Positions 56,907 through 64,000 of a DNA stretch of 64,000 nt are shown here, in pieces. Position 1 is the first letter of the stretch. Each line of letters opens with the position of its first letter. A model generated the notes under the pieces. The model saw only the letters and a program-made list of their open reading frames with translations, was not told where the DNA came from and did not search any database. Both the position numbers and the translations under genes were made by a program. Source of the stretch: Ruminococcaceae bacterium UBA3215 (GTDB lineage: Bacteria; Bacillota; Clostridia; Oscillospirales; Ruminococcaceae). Where the stretch lies: positions 2,251-66,250 of the forward strand of contig DEWH01000017.1 of NCBI GenBank assembly GCA_002363155.1. The letters are read 5' to 3'.

Positions 56907-58646
56907 TCAGAGCAGTATCTCTTTATATTGCTCTATGATATCGTAATTCTTCCAGAACATATAATACCCGTCCATGAAATGCTGGGTATCATCTATCCTT
57001 GTGCGGAAGTCGTCCTCGCGCACCGCGAACCCGTAAACCACAGTCTCCGGCGCTTTCATATACATCGCGTACTCCGGGAACATAAAGTAGTTCAGCCCGT
57101 ATTCCGCGCGCCTTATGACTGCACGCAGAAGCTGTTTTGCGTTGAACTCATCGAGATACGCGCATTTCTTCCTGCCCGATATCAGCCTGTCGTACATCTC
57201 GAATGCCGCGTTCACCGTTTCCGACGCGGAATTGATGCCGGCGCGGGTATTATGCACGGTACTGCTGAAATCGTCCTCGTTGACGTTGCGCAGACCGAAC
57301 TCGAAATACTTCTCCTCCGGCGCGTACTTGGTAAGCTCATTGAACGTGTAGGAGATCCAGTGGCTGTGCTCCGCTTCATAGTGGTTCTTTATGAAGTAAT
57401 CGGCAGCCTTCTTCGCGCTTTTAAGGAACCGTGCATCTCCCAGCACGCCGTATGCTTTTGCGAGTCCGTATGCCGCTTCGCCGTCATAGTAGATGATGAC
57501 GTAATCCTCTGCGGTCCCGAATGTGTTTCGGTTCAGCGTGTGAATGAAGCTTCCGTCGCTCTTCTGCATATAGACGATACCGCAGGCGAGGGCTCTTATA
57601 AGCGCATTGTACTTGTTTGTGCAGAACACCTCGGAATATGTGGAATATGCAAGTATCGCAAGTCCGTTGCCGCCGATGTTGAGGGCAGTTCCGTCGTCAA
57701 GGAACGCGGTCTTGCTGTCCTTGTAAGAGATATGCTTTCCGAGGAATGCGAGGCTCCGCTCGATAACGGGAACGAGGCTCTCATCGCCGCACATCTCGTA
57801 CTGCATTATGAGATTCCAGACCGTACCGGCGTGCCTTAACATATTATACCCCGCAATGACCTCGTTGTCAATAGGATAATAGCCGTAAACGAATTTCCCG
57901 TCATCTCCGCAGACCGAACTCAGATAGCCGGAGCTTTTCTGTGCGAGCAGTTCGGCTGTGCTTCTGTCGGCGGGGAGAATACGTCTGCCGGTGGTGGCGA
58001 ACGTACCGTTTTCGAGCTTCATTGCGTAGGCGGTATTTTCCGCGAAATAGCCCTGTGTTCTGAACAGGGTGAACTTCGCCGGAACGGTTTTAAGCGCGGT
58101 CATACCGGACTCTTTGAGCGCATTATTCACCTTGGTGAAGTCGATCTTTCCGGTTTTTTCGTAATCTATCATACCTGCGCTGTTTATCTGGGCTTCGAGG
58201 AGTGCGGCGCCGTACTTCTTGTCGAAAGCTATCCCGCTTCTCATTGAGCCTATGTACTTGCCGGAGTTATCGGCGCGGAACTTCGTGTAGGTGACATCTT
58301 CCTCGGATACGACGACATCGAGCTTGAACCATTTTGGGGTGATGCCGGAAGCCTTAGCCCGCGCGAATGCATTGTAAAGTGCGGTGCTGAGGTTTTCGGA
58401 CTGTGCCGCGAACACTTTTGCCCTGCATTTCCCGTCGGACACTGACATAAAGGCGACGGTGCGTCCGAGCTCCCTTACTGCCGCAAGAGTATCGCTGTCA
58501 TCGCGGAGAAGGCTGGTAACGAGGATATACTTGCGGTTGTACATATAGTCGGTGACATTTATCGCCTCTGCGGGAAGCGCGAACACGCACTGCACGGTGA
58601 TAAACAGAACGACTGCGGCTGCCGTAATCCTGCGGAGTATCTTCAT
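56907..58646 (-). CDS. Secreted protein with a predicted alpha/alpha-toroid fold
   Basis: 579 residues. A signal peptide (~1-28, ending LPAEA) is clear. The N-terminal ~190 residues are an unclassified domain. From ~210 on, regularly spaced helices with GYYPIDNEVIAGYNMLRHAG, DGSFIHTLNRN and YYDGEAAYGLAKAYGVLGDA suggest a glycoside-hydrolase-like or terpenoid-cyclase-like alpha/alpha barrel. The spaced acidic and aromatic residues would suit sugar binding, but no catalytic pair can be named. Its start overlaps the mrnC stop by four bases, an odd partner for an RNase gene. Confidence 0.65.
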   Translation of the reverse strand: MKILRRITAAAVVLFITVQCVFALPAEAINVTDYMYNRKYILVTSLLRDDSDTLAAVRELGRTVAFMSVSDGKCRAKVFAAQSENLSTALYNAFARAKASGITPKWFKLDVVVSEEDVTYTKFRADNSGKYIGSMRSGIAFDKKYGAALLEAQINSAGMIDYEKTGKIDFTKVNNALKESGMTALKTVPAKFTLFRTQGYFAENTAYAMKLENGTFATTGRRILPADRSTAELLAQKSSGYLSSVCGDDGKFVYGYYPIDNEVIAGYNMLRHAGTVWNLIMQYEMCGDESLVPVIERSLAFLGKHISYKDSKTAFLDDGTALNIGGNGLAILAYSTYSEVFCTNKYNALIRALACGIVYMQKSDGSFIHTLNRNTFGTAEDYVIIYYDGEAAYGLAKAYGVLGDARFLKSAKKAADYFIKNHYEAEHSHWISYTFNELTKYAPEEKYFEFGLRNVNEDDFSSTVHNTRAGINSASETVNAAFEMYDRLISGRKKCAYLDEFNAKQLLRAVIRRAEYGLNYFMFPEYAMYMKAPETVVYGFAVREDDFRTRIDDTQHFMDGYYMFWKNYDIIEQYKEILL

Positions 58647-59047
58647 TCTATCTTTCCTTTCGGATCATCTGTAATTGCCCGGAAAAGCTCTTCGAGCCGC
58701 TCATTTTCCCCGACAAGGGAGAGGTAGCCGAACAGCGCCTCGACTGCGGTAGCCTTGTGGTATTCCGCGGAATTGCTGGACTTTGGGGCGGACAGACCGG
58801 TGGAGTTCCGTCCTCTTCGCAGTATATCGACTTCTTCCTCTGTGAGCATCGGCATCAGCTTCTCAAATGCCGCCGCCTGATAAGACGCACGCGCCATTTT
58901 TATGGACATATTGTGCAGTTCGGCGGAGGGTCTGTCTCCCTCGGAGACGACTTTTCTTCTTACGAGTATCTCATAAACGCTGTCGCCGTAGAAAGCGAGA
59001 AGTCCGGGGCTCAATCGCTTTGCTTCTGTTTTTGTCATTATTTCCAT
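58643..59047 (-). CDS. mrnC: Mini-ribonuclease III
   Basis: 134 residues from ATG 59047 (GGAG eight bases upstream); the open frame upstream to 59173 is repeat-derived. RNase III catalytic domain without a dsRNA-binding domain. LSPGLLAFYGDSVYEILVRR carries the catalytic Asp and Glu region, then LHNMSIKMARASYQA and RRGRNS. In Bacillus MrnC matures 23S rRNA. The three-hairpin element at 59105-59171 lies between obgE and this gene. Confidence 0.92.
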   Translation of the reverse strand: MEIMTKTEAKRLSPGLLAFYGDSVYEILVRRKVVSEGDRPSAELHNMSIKMARASYQAAAFEKLMPMLTEEEVDILRRGRNSTGLSAPKSSNSAEYHKATAVEALFGYLSLVGENERLEELFRAITDDPKGKIE

Positions 59048-59059
59048 TTGTGATATCTC

Positions 59060-59102
59060 CGTCTGCGCGTCAGCGCTGACTGTCAGCGCTGACTGTCTGC
59101 GC
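59060..59102. repeat. GC-rich palindromic repeats in the mrnC leader
   Basis: GTCAGCGCTGACT occurs twice in tandem, then GCGCTGACGCGC. GTCAGCGCTGAC is itself a perfect palindrome, so several competing hairpins can form just before the mrnC ribosome site. Confidence 0.7.
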
Positions 59103-59104
59103 TG

Positions 59105-59171
59105 ACGCGCTTGTCCTACGCGGACGGCGCCAGCCTGCGCGGCTGGATCGCTCCAGCGTGACGCTGGACCC
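59105..59171 (-). ncRNA. Three-hairpin element, second copy (upstream of mrnC)
   Basis: On the minus strand: CCAGCGTCACGCTGG (59153-59167), CCAGCC-GCGCA-GGCTGG (59130-59146) and GTCC-GCGTA-GGAC (59113-59125), starting GGGT and ending AAGCGCG. It aligns with 21372-21440 before cysK. The GCGCA loop is identical while stem 2 pairs differ. Confidence 0.65.
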
Positions 59172-59195
59172 ATAACCTTATTTTAAAGTCTCTGA

Positions 59196-60473
59196 TCAGT
59201 TTATGAAGCTGAATTCAAAGTCGAAGATAGAGACTGTGTCATCTTCCTCAACACCCGCTTCTTTCAGAGCATCTATTATGCCGCTGTAACGCAGAACGCG
59301 CTGGAAATACTGGAGACTTTCGTAGTCGTCCATATTCACGGTGGAGAGTATGGGCGCGAGCCATTCCGCGTCAACGGAGTAGAAATGCGCGTCCTCTTTC
59401 TTTACGGTGAAGGAGCGCTTCTCGGCAGCCTGTTTTTCAAGCTCTTCGAGGGTGAGCGGTTTGGCTTCATACCGCACTATCGGCGGAAGCTTTTCAAGCT
59501 CTCCCGCTATCGCCGCGACAAGCTCCTTTGTACCCTGCGCCGATGCAGCCGAAATGACAAAGAACGGAAGTCCCTTTTCCTCTATGAAGCTGCGGAGATC
59601 CTCTATCTGTTCCTCTGTGGCAATATCGGACTTGTTCGCGGCGACTATCTGCGGACGCTCCGAAAGCTCGGAGGAGAAGTTCGCAAGTTCAAGGTTTATC
59701 TTCTCAAAATCGTCCTTAGGGTCGCGTCCCTCACTGCCGGAAACATCGACAACATGCACGATCAGCCGGCATCGCTCGACATGACGCAGGAACGCGTGAC
59801 CGAGACCCACTCCCTCGCTCGCCCCCTCGATAAGACCGGGGATATCCGCCATTACAAACGACTTTTCATCGTACTTTACCACGCCGAGAACAGGCGTTAT
59901 GGTGGTGAAATGATAGTTCGCGATCTCCGGCTTTGCCGCGCTCACAACGCTGATAAGACTGGATTTGCCCACATTCGGGAATCCCACAAGCCCTACGTCC
60001 GCCAGAAGCTTCAGCTCCAGCGTGACATCGAACTGCTCGCCGGGATATCCGGGCTTTGCGAACCGGGGTATCTGACGGGTAGGCGTTGCAAAGTTCATAT
60101 TGCCCTTTCCGCCCTTCCCCCCCTTCGCAACAACCACAGGCTCGTCATCGGAAATGTCCGCAAGTATGCGTCCCGTTTCGCTGTCCTTGATTATCGTGCC
60201 GCGCGGAACTTTTATAATCGTGTCCGGCGCGGACTTGCCGGAGCTTCGCCTTGAACCGCCGGGCGCGCCGTTCTGCGCCGTGTACTTTTTCTTGTATCTG
60301 AAATCTATGAGGGTGGAGAGGCTGTCGTCCGCCTGGAATACGATATCTCCGCCCTTTCCGCCGTTTCCGCCGTCGGGCCCTCCCGCTGCGACATACTTCT
60401 CGCGGTGGAAGGAGACTGCGCCGTTACCGCCGTCTCCCGCCTTGATCGAAATTTTAACTATATCTACAAACAT
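59196..60473 (-). CDS. obgE: Obg-family GTPase (CgtA)
   Basis: 425 residues. Glycine-rich Obg domain 1-158 (GDGGNGAVSFHREKYVAAGG, GGKGGKGNMNF), GTPase domain with G1 GFPNVGKSSLIS, G3 DIPGL, G4 NKSD, and a C-terminal OCT domain (~345-425) found in Gram-positive Obg proteins. Acts in 50S assembly and stress control. It follows the 60477 gene by three bases, within the usual rplU-rpmA-obg neighbourhood. Confidence 0.97.
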   Translation of the reverse strand: MFVDIVKISIKAGDGGNGAVSFHREKYVAAGGPDGGNGGKGGDIVFQADDSLSTLIDFRYKKKYTAQNGAPGGSRRSSGKSAPDTIIKVPRGTIIKDSETGRILADISDDEPVVVAKGGKGGKGNMNFATPTRQIPRFAKPGYPGEQFDVTLELKLLADVGLVGFPNVGKSSLISVVSAAKPEIANYHFTTITPVLGVVKYDEKSFVMADIPGLIEGASEGVGLGHAFLRHVERCRLIVHVVDVSGSEGRDPKDDFEKINLELANFSSELSERPQIVAANKSDIATEEQIEDLRSFIEEKGLPFFVISAASAQGTKELVAAIAGELEKLPPIVRYEAKPLTLEELEKQAAEKRSFTVKKEDAHFYSVDAEWLAPILSTVNMDDYESLQYFQRVLRYSGIIDALKEAGVEEDDTVSIFDFEFSFIN

Positions 60474-60476
60474 CTG

Positions 60477-61142
60477 TTATCTGACTCCCCTGCTTATAAG
60501 GTCGATCTCGTCCTTCGGCGCAAGACCGATCTTCTCTCGAATGTAGTTGAACGGGGTCTCGGTAATGCCGTTCACGCGCCCGATCTTCGTCAGTATCACG
60601 CGGTAGTCGAAGTCGCCTATCTTCGTCTTTACGGTTATATCGAGACATTCCGGAGCAAGCGGGAACTTCCGCTTTTCCCATGTAAGACCGATTATATCGT
60701 CATATCTGAACTCAACGGTCGTGCGCTCCTTTGCGGGATAGGTGACAATGAAAGTCTCGTCGTTCGCGGTGAACTTGTACAGCTTCCCCCTGTGCAGGAA
60801 TATAAGCACGATACCGAAGGCTATAAGCGCGAAAACGCCGGTAATGCCAATGACCGCAAGTATAACTATCGCGAACCCGGTATTTATCGCTCCGCCCCAT
60901 ACTTTGGCTCCGTCGGTATTCATATTGTAGATCATATCATACATACCGGCGGAAGCCTGCGCTCCTGCATTCGCCGTATTCTGAACGAGCCACACGATAT
61001 CGGATACGGCAGCGATCACAATGAGCGCGATCACCAGCACACCTGCGATAACGGCAAGCCTGTCGTTTCTGAACGCACAGCTGAAAGTGCCGCCGGTACT
61101 GAACCCGAACCGGTCATTTGCCTTTCCGAAAGATGTGTACAT
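60477..61142 (-). CDS. Membrane protein of unknown function, YcxB-like C-terminus
   Basis: 221 residues from ATG 61142 with AAAGGAG five bases upstream. Two membrane segments (~32-55 and ~85-115), then a cytoplasmic beta-rich domain with KLYKFTANDETFIVTYP, TTVEFRYDDIIGLTW and ITVKTKIGDFDYRV, a pattern like YcxB/PH-type membrane proteins. It lies between the structured element 61166-61425 and obgE, three bases from the latter. Function unknown. Confidence 0.7.
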   Translation of the reverse strand: MYTSFGKANDRFGFSTGGTFSCAFRNDRLAVIAGVLVIALIVIAAVSDIVWLVQNTANAGAQASAGMYDMIYNMNTDGAKVWGGAINTGFAIVILAVIGITGVFALIAFGIVLIFLHRGKLYKFTANDETFIVTYPAKERTTVEFRYDDIIGLTWEKRKFPLAPECLDITVKTKIGDFDYRVILTKIGRVNGITETPFNYIREKIGLAPKDEIDLISRGVR

Positions 61143-61165
61143 AGCCGCTCCTTTCACAAAGTGAC

Positions 61166-61425
61166 TTAATGTCTGCTCATCAACCGTGAAAAAGCTTCAT
61201 AGCGCAGCTTGAAGACTTTTCACGGTTGCAAAAGTGCAAGGAAAATCCTGAAATATACAAATTTTCCTTGCACTTTTGTCCGCCCACAGGGCGGAATGAG
61301 CTTGACATCAAGGAATGTGTCCGCCTTAAAAAGGCGCTGAAAGCGTATTTTTAAGGCTTTCCAAAGTCCTCTTTGAGGACTTTGGAACAATAACTGCCAA
61401 AAGGCAGTTATTGAGGATACATTAT
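61166..61425 (-). ncRNA. Six-hairpin structured element, copy 2 (candidate structured RNA)
   Basis: Read on the minus strand: H1 identical to copy 1 (61386-61411); H2 TTCCAAAGTCC/GGACTTTGGAA in place of the copy 1 stem; H3 GCCTTAAAAA/TTTTTAAGGC, again a different stem; the GGACACATTCCTTG block; H4 TCCGCCC-TGT-GGGCGGA (two U-A to C-G pair changes); H5 and H6 nearly identical; tail ATGAGCAGACATTA. It lies past the rpmA stop and before the next same-strand gene. Confidence 0.75.
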
Positions 61426-61477
61426 CTTATACAAAAGAAGGACGGAATTTCTCCCGTCCTTTTCTGAACTGTTCTGA

Positions 61478-61759
61478 TTATTCAGCGGGGTAAACACTTA
61501 CCTGCTTGCGATCCTTGCCGAGACGCTCATACTTTACCTGACCGTCGATCTTGGCGAAGAGTGTATCATCGGAACCTCTGCCGACATTCTTGCCGGGGTG
61601 GATATGTGTTCCTCTCTGTCTGTAGAGGATATTGCCGGCGAGAACGTACTGTCCGTCAGCTCTCTTTGCGCCGAGACGCTGAGCGTTGGAGTCACGTCCG
61701 TTCTTTGTGGAGCCCATACCTTTTTTATGAGCGAAGTACTGCATACTGATTATTAACAT
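61478..61759 (-). CDS. rpmA: 50S ribosomal protein L27 precursor
   Basis: 93 residues. The N-terminal extension MLIISMQYF before AHKKGMGSTKNGRDS is the Firmicutes leader removed by Prp to free the L27 end that reaches the peptidyl-transferase centre. Core motifs: QRLGAKRADGQYVLAGNIL, HPGKNVGRGSDDTLF. The protease gene is directly upstream. The full start at 61759 is kept because the extension is functional. Confidence 0.97.
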   Translation of the reverse strand: MLIISMQYFAHKKGMGSTKNGRDSNAQRLGAKRADGQYVLAGNILYRQRGTHIHPGKNVGRGSDDTLFAKIDGQVKYERLGKDRKQVSVYPAE

Positions 61760-61781
61760 AATGATCTTCCTTTCCGAGCTG

Positions 61782-62120
61782 TCACCTGCGGGAACGCATT
61801 TCCCGCACGCTTACATTTATCTTTCCCTTACTGTCTTCAGCCAATATGTGCAGATGATTATGGAACGAAGCTATCATCTGCTTCGCCGCGATAGCCATAG
61901 CGGAATCCGGGTCTTTAAGGACGAGCATTATTCTGTTGCCCTGGTCCTTTACGTCCGCCTTGCAGAAGAGGTAATCGGTAATGGTATTTGCGGTGAGCAT
62001 CACAGCCGAAGAGACGGCTGCGCACACTATATCGCGTCCGAAAACGCCCGCATCGGCATGACCGGAAACCGAAAATCCCACAAGAGAACCGCCGTAGCTC
62101 AAAAACTCTGCTTCGATCAT
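61782..62120 (-). CDS. prp: Ribosomal-processing cysteine protease Prp
   Basis: 112 residues. Catalytic His in VSGHADAG near residue 21 and Cys in GRDIVCAAVSS near 34, the standard Prp layout. It cleaves the N-terminal extension of L27, encoded next. It lies between rplU (5 bp) and rpmA (22 bp), the conserved Firmicutes order. Confidence 0.95.
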   Translation of the reverse strand: MIEAEFLSYGGSLVGFSVSGHADAGVFGRDIVCAAVSSAVMLTANTITDYLFCKADVKDQGNRIMLVLKDPDSAMAIAAKQMIASFHNHLHILAEDSKGKINVSVREMRSRR

Positions 62121-62125
62121 ATCGG

Positions 62126-62434
62126 TTATGCGTTGATAGAATCAATCTTTACCTTGCTGTACGGCTGTCTGTGACCCTTAGCCACTTTCTCGCCCTTCTT
62201 GGGCTTATAGGTGAAGACGCTTATCTTCTTGCCCTTGCCGTTCTTGATGAGGGTAGCCTTTACTGCCGCGCCGGACACATAGGGAGCACCTGCTGTGATA
62301 CCTGCATCGCTGCCGATAAGGAGTACCTTGTCGAATGTAACTTCGCCCTCGTCGATGCCGAGCTTCTCTACGAAGATCTCATCGCCCTCTTTTACCTGAT
62401 ACTGTTTTCCGCCTGTTTCAATGATTGCGTACAT
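62126..62434 (-). CDS. rplU: 50S ribosomal protein L21
   Basis: 102 residues from ATG 62434 (MYAIIETGGKQYQVKEGDEI). GKKISVFTYKPKKGEKVAKGHRQ carries the L21 signature; the end PYSKVKIDSINA is standard. First gene of rplU-prp-rpmA. The leader of about 80 nt holds two hairpins. Confidence 0.97.
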   Translation of the reverse strand: MYAIIETGGKQYQVKEGDEIFVEKLGIDEGEVTFDKVLLIGSDAGITAGAPYVSGAAVKATLIKNGKGKKISVFTYKPKKGEKVAKGHRQPYSKVKIDSINA

Positions 62435-62517
62435 TTTATTACCTCGTTTCACGATCTCGCTGCATCGGGCGCCGTCACCTCTGTGACAGACTTAAAAAAG
62501 CCCATTTCGCATGCGGC
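62435..62517 (-). other. rplU leader with two hairpins (L21-leader candidate)
   Basis: On the minus strand AGCC-CAT/ATG-GGCT followed by TTTTTT (62494-62517) lies at the very 5' end, then GTCAC-AGAG-GTGAC (near 62474-62487). An L21 leader family is known in Firmicutes; the match was not computed. Confidence 0.45.
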
Positions 62518-62523
62518 TTATTC

Positions 62524-62552
62524 ATTTTAACACATTCTTTCCTGTTTGTCAA
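62524..62552 (-). promoter_or_regulatory. rplU operon promoter
   Basis: On the minus strand TTGACA (62547-62552) and TAAAAT (62524-62529) are 17 bases apart. Confidence 0.8.
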
Positions 62553-62673
62553 GAGATTTTTTTGATTTTTACAGCCGCGCCCGGTCATGACCCGAAAACT
62601 GATTCGCGGCGGGGCGTTCTCCGCTGTCTGTACCGAAAGGGGCGGATTATCGCAAAAATAGTGTGATACGACA

Positions 62674-62709
62674 CGAAAAACCGCCCACAGATCAAGCTGT
62701 AGGTGGATT
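62674..62709 (-). terminator. Y0 terminator (fourth in the array)
   Basis: CCACCTACAG/CTGTGGGCGG stem with one mismatch, then TTTTTCG on the minus strand. Confidence 0.6.
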
Positions 62710-62777
62710 CGCAGGCGCCGTCGCGCCTTTCTGTACCGAACATTTTAGATTTTTCAGAACTCCGGACTGCGAGGCAG

Positions 62778-62813
62778 AAAAATATCCCGCCTCAGGTAAA
62801 CCCGAGACGGGAT
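62778..62813 (-). terminator. X1 terminator
   Basis: A 14-bp stem, ATCCCGTCTCGGGT/ACCTGAGGCGGGAT, then ATTTTTC. Confidence 0.8.
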
Positions 62814-62882
62814 TCGCAGGCGCCGTTGCGCCTTTCTGTATCGAACGCTTTGGATTTTCGCAAGACTTGTGTGATACGACAC

Positions 62883-62916
62883 AAAAATCCGCCCACAGAT
62901 CAAGCTGTAGGCGGAT
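62883..62916 (-). terminator. Y1 terminator
   Basis: ATCCGCCTACAG/CTGTGGGCGGAT stem with a six-base loop, then TTTTG. Confidence 0.8.
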
Positions 62917-62985
62917 TCGCAGGCGCCGTTGCGCCTTTCTGTAACGAACATTTTAGATTTTTCAGAACTCCGGACTGCGAGGCAG

Positions 62986-63021
62986 AAAAATATCCCGCCT
63001 CAGGTAAACCCGAGACGGGAT
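62986..63021 (-). terminator. X2 terminator, first after tRNA-Leu
   Basis: Same 14-bp stem as X1, followed by ATTTTTC, 20 bases past the tRNA 3' end. Confidence 0.85.
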
Positions 63022-63040
63022 TCGCAGGCGCCGTTGCGCC

Positions 63041-63126
63041 TGGTGCGGAGAATGAGACTTGAACTCACACGAGCTAACGCCCACTACCCCCTCAAAGTAG
63101 CGTGTCTGCCATTCCACCACCTCCGC
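63041..63126 (-). tRNA. tRNA-Leu (anticodon GAG)
   Basis: 86 nt including an encoded CCA. Acceptor GCGGAGG pairs with TCTCCGC (last pair G-U); discriminator A. Anticodon stem CTACT/GGTAG with loop TTGAGGG gives GAG, reading CUC and CUU. The long variable arm (about TGGGCGTTAGCTCGT) and the T-loop TTCAAGT fit a class II tRNA. All parts are intact. Confidence 0.95.
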
Positions 63127-63257
63127 AGGTGGTCATCTCACTGATGACTGTATTAGTATATCACATCTTTTCCGATTTGTCAATACTTTTTTCAAAAAAA
63201 TTTTCGGCAGGAAAAACGTTTCTGAACGGCTTCAAAAAACCGACAATACTAAATCAG

Positions 63258-63358
63258 CATCTATCCGTTGACATAACCAAGTAATTTCGTCACGATTCAG
63301 ATAGGCGCGCAGAGCGCGCTCCACAATTGTGCATTGTGCATTGTGAATTGTGCATTTT
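63258..63358. repeat. Dispersed ~100-bp intergenic repeat, copy 2
   Basis: Counterpart of 26979-27080, with the palindrome GCGCGCAGAGCGCGC and tandem ATTGTGCATTGTG units. It lies between tRNA-Leu and the phage scaffold gene. Confidence 0.85.
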
Positions 63359-63436
63359 GAATTGGATAGAAATATAGTATAAAATCTCAAAGATGTCATT
63401 GTTTGTCACCCGAAAGTGTGATATCATCTAAAATGC

Positions 63437-63470
63437 AGAGAGCTGCGGACAGGAACGTTCGCGGCTCTCT
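63437..63470 (+). other. Hairpin in the scaffold gene leader
   Basis: AGAGAGCTGCG and CGCGGCTCTCT form an 11-bp stem with one G-U pair. There is no T-run long enough for a clear terminator (CTCTTCATTT follows). Confidence 0.45.
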
Positions 63471-63502
63471 TCATTTATCACACTTGAGAGGAGGAAAGAT
63501 AA

Positions 63503-63985
63503 ATGCAGGAAAACGAGATCATAGACGAGCAGGTGAACACGGCTCCCGATGAGAACGGCGGGACGGAGCAGGACACAAAGCTCTACTCCCAGGAGGAACT
63601 TGACCGGCGCGTGAACGAGGAATGCGAACAGCTCAGAAAGAAGCTTGCCGACGCGGAAAAGCTCGCCGGAATGTCCGAGAAGGAGCGCGCAGACCACAGG
63701 CGCAGTGTCCGCGAAAAGGAACTTGCCGAGAGAGAAGCGGCTGTGGCGAAACGCGAGCTTATCGCAGATGCAGCCGAGAGACTTGCGGAGGCGGGTCTTC
63801 CGAAACAGCTCGCCGCGTGCCTCAACTACTCCGGCAGAGAGGAGTGCGAACAGAGCCTTGAGGCTGTCGCACAGGCATTCGAGTCCGCGGTGACAGGCGC
63901 AGTCAACAGGCGCATCAAGGGCAATGTCCCCAAATTTGCAGGCTCCGGTCCGAAGGACGCATTCCTTGACGGGCTCGGGATGTAA
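63503..63985 (+). CDS. Phage capsid scaffold-like protein (DUF4355 type)
   Basis: 160 residues, complete, AGGAGG upstream of the ATG. Acidic start, a strongly charged coiled coil (~30-95: SQEELDRRVNEECEQLRKKL ... REKELAEREAAVAKRELIAD) and a C-terminus KFAGSGPKDAFLDGLGM. This is the layout of Siphovirus capsid-assembly scaffold proteins, which in phages follow the MuF head-protein gene and precede the major capsid gene. Here nothing phage-like precedes it; a repeat and tRNA-Leu do. Either the left part of a prophage is lost or this marks a remnant continuing past the window. Confidence 0.8.
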   Translation: MQENEIIDEQVNTAPDENGGTEQDTKLYSQEELDRRVNEECEQLRKKLADAEKLAGMSEKERADHRRSVREKELAEREAAVAKRELIADAAERLAEAGLPKQLAACLNYSGREECEQSLEAVAQAFESAVTGAVNRRIKGNVPKFAGSGPKDAFLDGLGM

Positions 63986-64000
63986 ACAAATCGCATCAGC

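Larger units (their letters stand above)
62603..63040 (-). repeat. Alternating X/Y tandem array downstream of tRNA-Leu
   Basis: Two ~105-bp units alternate: X2 62919-63023, Y1 62816-62918, X1 62711-62815, and a worn Y0 to about 62603. Each begins (minus strand) after a GGCGCAACGGCGCC palindrome and ends GTTCG.TACAGAAA. Each unit contains one terminator hairpin. The period of the X-Y pair is 208 bp. Short frames through this array are not genes. Confidence 0.85.

Noticed and set aside
62603..63040. CRISPR array
   Set aside because: Units are ~105 bp, alternate in two types, contain terminators, and have no short unique spacers or cas genes.
62663..63144. Overlapping frames with repeated SQAPLRLS-type peptides
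   Set aside because: They are read through the X/Y terminator array and into tRNA-Leu; the peptide repeat is a by-product of the DNA repeat.

Overview
The window is 64 kb of a low-to-middle GC Gram-positive genome of the class Clostridia, most like a gut Ruminococcus or a relative in Oscillospiraceae. The grounds are: ribosomal protein L27 with the Firmicutes N-terminal extension next to its protease Prp; mini-ribonuclease III; a YlmC/YmxH-type PRC-barrel protein; a CD1871A-type CXXC protein; an NPKTG cell-wall sorting signal; PASTA and Fn3 secreted proteins; and consensus TTGACA/17/TATAAT promoters. No rRNA operon, CRISPR array or complete prophage was seen. One tRNA gene is present, tRNA-Leu(GAG).

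Layout. 1-3.2 kb is scarred by integration. It holds the end of a tyrosine recombinase, an Rpn-family nuclease, a second recombinase C-terminus, and an Sfp-type phosphopantetheinyl transferase whose 5' end is joined to that recombinase. 3.4-14.4 kb carries two secreted proteins with a shared Fn3 tail, a MoxR-DUF58-transglutaminase operon, a truncated phage MuF head-protein/toxin gene with a small partner, and an acyltransferase-3 protein. 14.6-24 kb has a lipoprotein, a CXXC/4Fe-4S/thioredoxin redox operon, rmuC, a PadR-flavodoxin operon, cysK with a structured leader, and a PAS-GGDEF protein. 24-35.3 kb has a TetR-CPBP-PAP2-GNAT operon, an iron-type ABC transporter, a chemoreceptor, and a LysR regulator divergent from an alpha/beta hydrolase.

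35.3-38.3 kb holds a structured repeat, two small unknown genes, a TlpA protein and cimA. 39-42 kb is an ECF S-component and the rpmG-secE-nusG-rplK-rplA operon. 43-51 kb has an SseB-like protein, rpmE, a PASTA lipoprotein and a four-gene surface operon (BY-kinase-like ATPase, two membrane proteins, an NPKTG-anchored collagen-like protein). 51.3-56.9 kb has a split TSUP transporter, rpsB-tsf, a YlmC-like gene, an SCP2/histone-H1-like fusion and yebC. 57-62.5 kb is the rplU-prp-rpmA-obgE-mrnC region. The window ends with tRNA-Leu, an array of terminators behind it, and a phage scaffold gene.

The most unusual content is non-coding. (1) A ~260-nt element of six successive hairpins occurs twice (35301-35560 +, 61166-61425 -). 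Several stems differ completely in sequence but keep their pairing. (2) A three-hairpin element with paired substitutions lies before cysK and before mrnC. (3) A modular, MITE-like family with 22-25 bp inverted ends occupies five intergenic gaps and travels with two recurring terminator types, always on sides facing gene 3' ends. (4) An alternating ~105-bp terminator array follows tRNA-Leu.
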